From Monocercomonoides exilis (taxonomy: Eukaryota > Preaxostyla > Oxymonadida > Polymastigidae), in assembly GCA_001643675.2 (NCBI GenBank), contig LSRY02000007.1, forward strand, positions 1,876,001 through 1,940,000: 64,000 nt of DNA, given 5' to 3'. Positions 54,038 through 64,000 of the stretch are shown here, one piece after another. A program made the position numbers and the translations under genes. The notes under the pieces are model-generated. The model saw only the letters and a program-made list of their open reading frames with translations, was not told the origin of the DNA and made no database searches. Numbering within the stretch: the first letter of the stretch is position 1; each line of letters begins with the position of its first letter.

Positions 54038-55081
54038 TTTTTTGGATAAAATTTCCAAATTTATTTATTTATCATCTTTATTCTGATATTCTATTGCTTA
54101 TTTTTGAATCAAAAAAATCGAAAATTGCTAAAGACATTGGCTACAAGGAAGCATTAATATTCACATAAACATTAATGTTTTCATAACATTCTTATCTTTC
54201 GAGTGACACTGTTCAAGGCCTCAGTGCTCGATCATTTCACATTCAGCTGCTTTAAATCGGACAATAGAATCTCACCTTTTTTGTCCTTTTCTGCTAAATT
54301 GATTCTTCTTCTGCTTAACACTCACCACACACATTCCAACACCTATAAGCATATTCACACTCACATTCACACTCACTCACACACACTCATACACTAAGAG
54401 AGTAATTACCCGAACTCTTTGAGAGTTTTTTTTGAAAATGTTTTGATTTTTGTTCAGCTGAGCTGCGATCGTCAAGCTGCTTTTCGAGGTTTGTATGCTT
54501 TTCTTTTTATTTCCATTTTTTGTAAAATTCTCAAACTCAAAAAATGTTAGTTTGAAATAGTGAATTTCTTTTCGTAACTTTTCTGGTTATTTCTGTTACA
54601 ATTATCTCGACATCCGACTTTTCAATCCGATTTTTTTAGAAAGTTCAGCTGCTTTTTGTTTCGACATATCGAAGTGAACTTTTGTTCAATGAAGGTTAAC
54701 ACTTTTTTTTGTTGTGTTTAGGCCGTCAGCCTGGACAGTTAGAAAGAGAATAGGAGTTTTGGATATATAGTTCGCATGCGAAAAGTCTTATTTATCATTA
54801 TCTGAAAAATATTAATTCTTTTTTATTTTTTATTATGATCAAATATTTTTTATGAAATATTCGATTAATATAACATTTGTTTTATAAGCGGAATTATATT
54901 TCATGTTATTTGCATTTGTTTGAAACATGCGAATTCTTTAAATAGAAAATTATGTTTTTTCTCCGATTATTTCAAAGATTTTTGTTTCACAGAGTATTTT
55001 TTGAATTGAAATGAAAAACATATTTTGGTATTTGAAATCCAACGCACATTTTTATATGCATGCATGTGCATGTGTCAACAA
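54038..55081. other. Intergenic gap with a CA/CT-rich microsatellite
   Basis: About 1 kb of AT-rich sequence between TMEM222 and the large last gene. Apart from the CACT/CACA tract I see no supported gene. Additional 5' exons of the last gene could lie here. Confidence 0.4.
54318..54396 (+). repeat. CACA/CACT/CATT microsatellite
   Basis: Imperfect repeats of CACA, CACT and CATTCACA units (for example CACTCACATTCACACTCACT), grading into AT-rich sequence. Confidence 0.75.
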
Positions 55082-58000
55082 ATGAATGTTTGTAGTGATG
55101 AAGACTTCATCCATCGATTTTTGTCCCACCATAAAATTAACAAATCCAAATTTGTAATAAAGTCGAAATCTTTGATTAATAACGTTTTACGTGTGTTTTA
55201 TAGCTAATTATTTAAATTACTAATCAAATTCGACTCTAATGAAGGTTATTGCAAGATTTTTAAGTCCATAAAAGGGTGTAACATTATTGAACTTTGTCAG
55301 GGCGCATAAATGTCATATCAACCAATATTTGATTCATTTTATTTACGTTTGCATACATTTATATTCTATGATGTTTATGTTTGTTCGTTTCAAAGTATAT
55401 CAAGAACAAGTGTTTGATTCTGCCATCATTACAAACACCATAAAATCTCTCTGCGCTCCAAGTACAAGTTTAAGAGGTTTTTTAATTCTGTAAATTAACG
55501 CTGCCAAGCTGTTTAAAAATAATGATTTTTATTTGCAAACGTTTCCTGCCATTTTAACATATGACATGTCAGAATCTGAATTCAGAACAAGAGTGATCTC
55601 TTTATCTGCTTGCTGTGCTGTTCTTCATTCTGCAAGCCAATCATTAGTCACCCAACCTGTCTATCAAGAAGTGTTTAAGACCATATCTCATATTTTTAAG
55701 CAAATAAATCAACAACGGTTTGGAAATTTCAATACCTTGTTTGAAATATTCATTTATTTTTTGAATAAAACACATAGCAACTTCTCAAAAGAGACATGGG
55801 CATCCATCTGCGATAGTTTATTTTCCATTGTTAACTTTCTTGTGAAGGCATCTTCAATTGTAAATGATATTGAAGAACTGTGTAACGCATTTGGATCCAT
55901 TTTCGATCCTTCGTTTTCTGATTCTGGGCAGATATTTGAGCTTTTGGACGGAAAACGATTACAAATTATAGCAAAACTACGAACGCACTTGAAGAAAGAA
56001 GAAAGTGGAGACTTACATTTTAGCTATCCAATATTTGCTCTTTCTGCTGCAGTAAACTTTCGAGTTTTTGATGTTTTATGGCGCTTAATTAAGAAGGAAT
56101 TGCAGATATTACCAGCTAAATCAACAGAATCTGATGAAAAAGAAGGGAAGAATAAAACAACCGAGTTAAATAACAAATCAAGACTTAACTCTTCTTCTCA
56201 ATTTCAAACAACAACTTCATCATCTTCAGCTCTGGAGAATGGTAATTTCAATGCTAAAGGGCAGGCTTCGCAGCAGGCACGTGCCTTTCCAAGTGTTCCA
56301 CCTTCTCTTCGAAACATCCAACAGCTTCTTCATCTGTTTGTGATGGCAGCGCACCACTTCACGCCTCGTTCGCTCGGATCCTTCTCAACAATGCTTCAGA
56401 GCATCATTGCATTTGTAGACAGCGCTCACACAGACTCAATAAAAGATGCAAATTCTCAAATAACATCATTTGAGGACTCAAAGCACGAATCCTATGTGAG
56501 ATCTGAAAGCGACTTTCATGAGCATGCAAAAGAAGTTGCTGATCTTGTGCCATTCGCAAAGTTTTTAACTGCGATGACTTGGAAGACTACACCTTTGCAT
56601 ACTCGAAGGCAACTTCTCCAATCAGAACAATTTCGTCCAACTTCATCAAAAGAAACGTCCAACTCTTCAATTTCAATAAGTGCATTACCTTCTCGTCCGT
56701 CTCCACTTTATCCCTCTGAATTTGTCAGCTTGCCAAACAAACTGAACTTTTCACGGCCACTCAATTTGGACGAACTGCCTCCTTCGCACGTTTCCACGCT
56801 CTTCACCATTTTGAGCTATGTGGAGGCGATTTCTCTTTCGCTGGCTTCAAATTCACCAGCCCATTCGCTGATTGTCGCATATCAGATGGAAATACGAATG
56901 CTTTGGCTATCTTCTCTTCTGCTCCGCACTCGCTCGCTCTCAAAGCGAATGGAAGGAGCAGAAAGAGCGGTAAATGCGCTGTGCAATGAAGAAAGCAGCT
57001 TAATAAAGAACAGAGGAAGTTACTCACTGCCAATTTTGGAGATTATGAAAGTTATTTCAGAAATGTTGACAAAAGAAGATATCGAAAAAAGAGAAGCAGA
57101 GAAAGAAAACGAGCAGAAGAAAGAAGAAAAAGAAAAAGGCAAAACAAAACCATCAAAGAAAGGCTTTTTTGAGATATTTGCATCAGCAAAAGCGACTGTG
57201 TTGCCGGCAAAAGAGTCACCTTTGAGAAATCAAATGACAGCTTTGACATCTTCCAAATCAAATTCCTCGCTGTCAACACAAGTTTCATCTTTTCAAACAG
57301 AAGAATCTTCTGCTTCAGATGCAGAAATTGGTTCCCAGCAAGCATTTGGCCCCGAGTCTTCATCGTCTCTATCAACTACAAGCAACCAACAAGACTTCTT
57401 TATTCGGCAACAAACGATTCATCTCCCGCAGAATCGTGTTTCGTGTGTCCGATGCATTTCTGTTTTGCCACCTTCGCTTCTCTTTTCACTTATCCACTCG
57501 CTTTCTCTGCTGCAGCTGCTGTTTCATCCGTCGTGCTTGCATCTCGAAGTGGTGAAGAGAAGTTTGAAGTTTCCGTTAGCGTTGGCTCAGATAAAAGAAA
57601 TTGGAGAAGAAGAAGAAGAAGAAATTGATGATGATGAAACATTTGAAGAATGCTGTGAAGAAAGATTTGTTGGAAATTTCAATCAAAATGAACCGAACAT
57701 CTTCAATAAATCTGAGAACGAGTTTTTGAAGAGAGAGAATTTGAGGCCATTGGTTGGATACAAATGGAGGAAGAAAATCGAGGAAAATGAAATTAAGCAA
57801 CTGAGAAAATTAAAAGAAAGACAAAGGAAAGAGAATAAAGAAAAAGGAGAAGAAAAGGAAGGATTAACTGTCTCTTTATCAAAATCAGATGAAACTGTCA
57901 ACGATGAGAATTACAAGACCTTTTGGAGTCGCGTTTTGAAAAGCAAAAGAAAGAAATGGATTTTGCTGAGTTTAAATAGAATAAGAGAAGAAGCAAGGAG

Positions 58001-61000
58001 AAAACATCCAAATTCAAATTTGGCAAACGAAAGAAAGTTGGAAAAGCGACTGCAAGAAGAGTGTTTTGGAGAAGTCAGAGAAGAAAGTGAATTTGTTTCG
58101 AAGAATCAAATTGAATCTGTGGAAAAGAGTGTTTCAAAAGAAAATCGATGTTTATCAGAAAGCCAAGAGAAAGAACGAAATTGGATGATACTTCCTTCTT
58201 TAAGTGATACGACCACATCTCTTCGGCCACCTCCTTCGTATGATTCACCTCTTCCAAGTTCTCATTCAAAGCCTGGTTTTAGCAGTTCTTCAATAACAAG
58301 TTATCGTTCAGTGAAAATGCATCGAAGTCTTGGTGCATCATCTCTTCGCTTGCTGTGGGATTCGAGTCGAAGTGGCAACGGAGTGAAAGAAAGCGAAAGC
58401 GATGATTGGCTGAAGGAGATGATTAGAATGAAGACAGCTGCAAAATGGATGAAAGAGCTTGGAAGAGAAATTGAAAGAGAGAAGAGAGAAAGAAGAGAAG
58501 AATATGAAGGGAAAATTCATGGCAATTCTTTGTTGGCTAACACAATTCTTTCTTCAAACTCCTTTTTTTCGATGAGCAGATGTACAAATTTGCCTTTTTT
58601 TGTGTATTCTTCACCATCCATTTTGCCTTTTGTGCATTCAATCCATCCAACATTTGCGAGTGAAGAAGTGAAAAGAGACGAAACAACTGATTTGATAAGG
58701 AAGCTTCTTTATGATTTACTTGAAATTTGCTCAGATGAAGATCTGATGATTTTGTTTGATGTTGTTTTGATGCACATATTTCGGAATGCCGTTGTCATCA
58801 TTCATCAAACAAGCAGGGAAAAGAAAGAAGGTAGAGATAGTAAAGGAAATAATGAAGATGATGCGAATGAGGAAAAGGATGTTATGAAATCAAAATTATT
58901 TGATTTGAGAGAGCAGACTGATGCTGAAGTTCATAACAGTTCAACAAATGCGAATCCTGCTTCAACAATGGCAACTACTTTTACTCCATCACGTAATGAT
59001 AACATTGTGGTTGCAGTTGACAAATGGGATGATTTTGATGAATTGGATCAATATTCATTTGTTCTCCCTCTGCTTTTCGCAGATGTTGAGTCTATTGAAT
59101 ATTTGTATGCAATTATCAAAACAGCTGTCAACAGATTGTTCTGTAAAACAAGCAGTACAAACATGAACGAAAGTAAAAAGAAGAATGAAAAAATAAACAT
59201 ATCATTGGATTTACCAGCTTCATCATCAACTTCCACTTCAAATTCGTTCACAACTACAAACACAACCATTTCCTCATCGTTACCATCCTCACAATCTTTG
59301 CCTTCTTTGTCTCAGAGTTTACCAAGATCTCAATCATCTCATTTCACCCAGTATTTTCCTCCTCTTTCTCTAACTTCGCCCGACTTCTGTACCCTTTTCA
59401 ACAAATTATCGGAGTCGCATCAGATGCTTCTCACAATCATAACCGAAGGAATAAATTTCTTTTTTTCTTTATTTCTCGATCCTTTTCATGCTTCGTCATT
59501 TTCTGATTTGACAGCGCTACCCCATTCCACTTTTTCGTCCCCATACGTTGCATACTCAAAGCATGACGGAATTTTCTTCTTCCTCAACAGCCACAACTGC
59601 AGTTCTAATGTTTATCATTTTATTTTTACACATCTTATCGAACTGCTTTCTTATTTTAATGAACTTACACCCGTGCAATTAGCAATTGACCCATCGACGA
59701 AGACAAAAAACAGCGCAAGACATTCTTCACACACTGCAATTGGGAGTGATAAGGCAGACACTGAAGGCGCTAAATCAGCCCATTCATCTTCTTCATTTCT
59801 TTCATCTTCGTCATTTGGTGATTCTGCCTTACAACAAAGTGCATTGACGTCCCCACATCATTCTCATTCCCATTCGCACGCCCACTCACACTTATCCTCA
59901 TCATCTTCTGCAACAAATTTGCTTTTTACTTCTTCGGATTCTTCAGATGCCACTGTTTATGTGGACCCTCTCCTCATTCGCAATCAGCTTGTTCCTTTTC
60001 ATGTGTTATGCTCACTGCTTCTATACTGCCATTCAATTCCTCAGATACTCAAACTCATTTTTTCGGTGTATTTGTGCAATTCTGATACGACAAACTTGCC
60101 TTCGTTGCAGTTCAAAAGTCTTCCAAATCTTTTGTCATATTTTGAATCAGATCTTCACCTCAGCAGCAAATTCATCTCGTTCATCAGAATTTTTCATGAT
60201 CGCTTCATTAAAAAGTACTCAGAAATATTCAAAGAACAAAACGCTTCTTCCAAAATTGAGTTTTCACCGGAAACAGAGATTTCTTCACAACGTGCTTTTC
60301 ATCAAACTCCTCATTTGTTATATCTTCTTTCTGATCAGCTCACATATTCTATTTCGCACAATTCCTTGACAGAATGCATGTCATCTTTGTTTCTCCTTTT
60401 CAATGACATGGTCCACTTTACAACTGTCACAATAACATTACCATTTCTGCTAGATCTATTTTCGTTGTGTTTCACCAATGCACTCTCAATCTTTGAGCAG
60501 AAGCTTGCCATTTGCCTTCTTTTGTTTATTGTGACATATGCGAACGCTCAAAACAGCTCTTCTTCGACTAATTCATCTATTTTGCCAATAGACTCAACAA
60601 TTACAACCGATATAAAATCTGCAGACCCAGCCAACGAACATTTATCTACAAATCGACGGAAATTCAGAAAGATTGCAAAACTTATTCTGTCCGAAGAAGA
60701 GCAGATAAAAACAAAGGCATCATCTTTCTCTTTGCCAACTCCAACTTCTTCAAACGAACCAAATCGAAATTCGCAAGGAGCATTTGAAAAAATGTTTGAA
60801 CAAATCAATTCTCTTCTTCCTCCGTTCACTTCATCGTACGCCTCTTTTGATAAATCCTCATCTTTTATTCAGGATCTTTCATTTTTTTTCTCTCCAACCC
60901 CTCTTCACGTACTGCCTCTGTTCTTTCGTTCTCTTCTCCTTCAATTCAATTTATTATCACCATCTCGAAGGTACAACTTGCAAGAAACGAATCTTCTGAG

Positions 61001-64000
61001 CTCTCCGTGGCAGGATTCTTTCAACATTTTGCAAGCAGATTCATTGCCAAAATTTTTCGACAACTCAACAGAAAAGAAGGATTCACAATCAGAGTCGTGC
61101 TCTTTTAATTCCAATTCTTCTCTCTATTATTCTGTTCAAGCACTTCCTGTTGACGTATTTCTTCTTCTTCGCAGCCTTTTCGATGCTGTTAGACATATGC
61201 GCTTTGAAAAACAGATGGAAAAGCAGAAGATGATTTCTCAATTTAAGGAAAAAGTGAAAGAAATTGAAAAGAAAATTGAACACATTCAGCGAAAGCGAAG
61301 AAGGAAGACATCAGACATCCTCCAACAAACAAAAGACCCAATTGGACCTTCTCTCAATCAGCAAACGAACGAAATGATGTACATTCAAGTGGGAAAAATT
61401 GAGAAAGATTGCGACACACAACTTTGTGTTGAAGAAGCAAAACTTGTAGCGGAAAAGGAGACATTTGTCAAGGAACTGAAAAAACTACGAAGAGAAATTT
61501 GCTTTTTACAAGAAGTTGAAGAAGATGGAAAAGACTTTTTATGGAATGTGGCATTATTAAGTCCGATACCGAAAAAGCAGCAGCCTTCTTTTCCTTCATC
61601 TTCTCCATATTCTTCTTCATCATCTTCATTTCCCAAAGCATCACATTCTCTTCATTCGCTTTCGCACTCAGCTATTCTTTCTTTTCTCGAGCCATCTTCT
61701 TTTCCTTGTGCTTCTCAACTTGCGCGCCTTTCATCTCTTCTAACTTCAATTTTATTTGATTCTCGTTCAGACTTGACATCTATTGCCTGCGTGGCTGATG
61801 GAATAGCGACACCTGAGGAGCAGCTCAAAGACTATTGTTACTCCTCTTTGCAGTCTCTTTCTGATTATTTGTCTGCAGCATCGCTGTTTGGAGAGAATTA
61901 TTTCGAGGATGCTACAGAAAATAACGAGGAGTTATTCGCCCAAAACATAATTCATTCGTCAGGAACAGCTTTCGAAGTGATACAGCAACAAACTCCAAAA
62001 GACATATCGCAGTTTGCTTTGAAATCCCCAACACCTTCAACTCCAACATCTGTTTGTTCGTTGTCTCCAATTGACACTTGCATATCTCCTTCTCCTCAAT
62101 CTCTTGAAACACAACTGCACATATTCTTATCTGCAAATAACAAATTTACGTATGCTTTTGAAAGCGTTGCAAATCAATTTATTTCATCAGTCGTGAAGGA
62201 ATTGCTACCACTTGCAGAAACAATGGACAAGCAAAAGAAGAAAGTTACCTCTTTTGGTAATCAAGAAGAGACTTATAAGCAAATATATACAAACCAAAGA
62301 GGAGACGAATCTGGCATTTCACGCTTGATTACAGAGGAAATGAAAACACGTGCAGAAAATGCTCTTTTGCTTCTTTTAGATTGGATACAAATGTTTAACA
62401 CATCGATTCATCCATCGCAAAGGCATCATTCAAATATGCCTCTCAGTTCAGCTTATCAGCAGGTGATTGATACGTCTAAACTTCAAGAGAATTCCAGTTC
62501 CTTGTCTTTGTTCAACACAAGCGATAGATGCGGTCCATTGAAGCAGTGCTTGGTCGTTGTTGATGTGACTGTTACATGTTCTTCTTTTGGAAGACATTCA
62601 TATCCCGAGCCTTCTTTTCTTCATTCTCCTTATTCTCAATCACATTTTAGCGAGGTTAGTTCATTAAACTATTCTTCCTTTCATCACTCAATAAATACCT
62701 CATCTTCCTACCTTTTCCCACCTTCTTCATCAACAGTTGCAACGTCTCCTTCCCCTTCATCGCTTTCTTTGTCTTCCTCTGCTTCATCAATACGCCGAAG
62801 AAGGAGCTCCAGAGATTCATCGCCAAATCAAAGGCATAGACACGCAAAATTACTACGTCTTCAGCCAAAATCATCATCTGGCTCTTGGAGTAAACATTCT
62901 TCTCAAGCTAACTCTTCAATTCAATCGAATTTGAAATATACCTCTTCATCTTCTTCCTATTCTTCTTCGAGATCATCCAGACGCTCGTCTATCAGCTCAC
63001 AGTCCCACATTCAGAAAATTGATATTCGACGAGAAATCCAATTACGGTTCATGTGCGACGAGACAGCTGATGTCCAAACGCTGAGATTAGCAATCCTTCG
63101 AAAGCTGAATATGCTTTCTTCATTTTCTTCCTGTTATCATTCCACCTATTCTATCCCTTCCTCCACAAATTCTTCGATTTCTGAGTTTAAAGAAGATCCA
63201 CATAATTCAAAGAATACACATAAAGGCTTGGACTTAAAGCAGTTTATTCCAATGCCTGTTCTTTTCCCCGTTTCATTTGGTGCTGAAAACTTTGCTGCAT
63301 TGTCTGACTCGACTTATCCACCTTCAGAGCATTCTTCTTCATCAAATTCACTGACCTATCTTCAACCTCTCCCATCGACCAAATTTGTGTCACTTAGCTT
63401 GAACCAAAATGAGTTGCAACACACAAATACGCCATTGATTTCACTTGCCCAGAACTCAAACATTATTAATCGTTCAACTTTATCAACAGGATCAACTCCA
63501 ACTGCTAATCCATCATTTTCTCAGAATCAAGAATCTGTGAGTTCTACTGTCCCCACTATCAACTTAACATGCTGTATCCACCAACAGATCCAGTTGACAC
63601 CTTATTCGTCTCAATCTCTTCTTGCATCGATCTCGGCTCCAACTTCTTCTTCACAGAAAACTCCAAAAACTTCTTCAATCCTTTATGTCACTCCTTTTGT
63701 AAACTTTAATAAAGAAGATGGTGATTATGCTTCTCTTTATCCATTCTCGACATTACCTTCCAGCTGCTATCCAACAGAAACCCTTATAAAGGAACATTTT
63801 ATACCAAAATTTTCAAAAACGAAAACTTTCGCATGCGATCATTTGAATTTATCAACAATATCAGACGAATCATTAAATTCCATTTCATCGCACAACGTTG
63901 AACAATTTGAAACGGCAGAAGACATGTCTGTTCAGGAGTTGCTTTTGTCAATGATAGATATCTGTCCTTCTATTTCAAGCGCCATCTCTCGAATTCTGTC
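55082..64000 (+). CDS. Very large uncharacterised protein (at least 2870 residues), open at the window edge
   Basis: Proposed exons 55082-55190, 55396-55476 and 55573 onward, phase 1 at both joins (introns GTGTGT...AAAG and GTTTTT...TCAG). The third exon stays open for 8.4 kb to the end of the window, which is far beyond chance. If the first two exons are wrong, an ATG at 55566 would start it. The sequence alternates helical segments, possibly HEAT-like (LSACCAVLHSASQSLV, TLFEIFIYFLNKT, LHLFVMAAHHFTPRSL), with Ser-rich linkers. A basic/acidic block is near 57570-58070, RPPPSYD (a PPxY motif) near 58225, a His/Ser run near 59855-59895 and a coiled coil near 61200-61290 (KEKVKEIEKKIEHIQRKRRR). 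No family recognised. A scaffold-type protein is a guess. Confidence 0.7.

Noticed and set aside
1-64000. Alternative genetic code with TAA and TAG read as Gln, as in some oxymonads
   Set aside because: TAA, TAG and TGA end recognisable genes (TOP3, Hsp70 and UFD1-like) at the expected C-termini and none interrupts conserved domains.
1-64000. CRISPR arrays, prokaryotic operons or phage genes
   Set aside because: There are no regularly spaced repeats and no ribosome-binding sites. Introns and eukaryote-specific families show this is nuclear DNA.

Overview
This window is nuclear DNA from an intron-bearing protist. Coding regions are long and moderately GC-rich, and the gaps between them are very AT-rich. 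TAA, TAG and TGA all end clear genes, so the standard code applies. Most introns I could place are short (about 55-310 nt, usually under 150) and many start with GTTTG or GTTTT. A tubulin ligase-like enzyme and an Sfi1-like coiled-coil protein suggest a flagellate. The giant beta-helix surface protein with chlamydial-Pmp-like GGA(I/M) and CxF strand motifs recalls oxymonads (Preaxostyla, for example Monocercomonoides or Blattamonas). That placement is an inference, held at moderate confidence.

Layout. 1-200: tail of a plus-strand gene. 1146-13586 (-): 4146-residue single-pass surface protein with eight ectodomain modules, one membrane helix and a cytoplasmic pseudokinase. 14142-16262 (+): UFD1-domain protein with C-terminal zinc fingers. 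16957-17712 (-): small four-exon gene of unknown function. 18475-19629 (-): four-exon seven-helix membrane protein, TOM1/THH1-like. 19976-20581 (-): A20/AN1 zinc-finger protein. 20785-22495 (+): seven-exon CDC50/LEM3 flippase subunit. 23046-25061 (-): cytosolic Hsp70. 25330-28690 (-): Sfi1-like coiled-coil protein with a previously hidden first exon. 28793-31393 (-): topoisomerase III alpha. 31561-35156 (-): two-exon membrane protein of unknown function. 35376-44543 (-): about 3013-residue tubulin ligase-like enzyme whose N-terminus appears only after splicing. 44658-45950 (+): PBZ zinc-finger protein expected to bind poly(ADP-ribose). 47005-47420: short element with terminal inverted repeats of about 110 bp. 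48111-53093 (-): 1660-residue disordered protein. 53221-54037 (+): four-exon TMEM222/RTE1 family gene. 55082 to the window end (+): protein of at least 2870 residues, unrecognised and open at the edge.

These are independent housekeeping or lineage-specific genes and not an operon. Themes are protein quality control (UFD1-like, A20/AN1, Hsp70), membranes (CDC50, TOM1-like, TMEM222), genome upkeep (TOP3, PBZ) and cytoskeleton (TTLL, Sfi1-like). Several genes sit head to head with 110-560 bp between start codons. Serine-rich low-complexity inserts occur in many unrelated genes, even inside folded domains. The best candidate for something new is the receptor-like pseudokinase at 1146-13586. Exon joins were checked only for reading-phase consistency and fit to known families.
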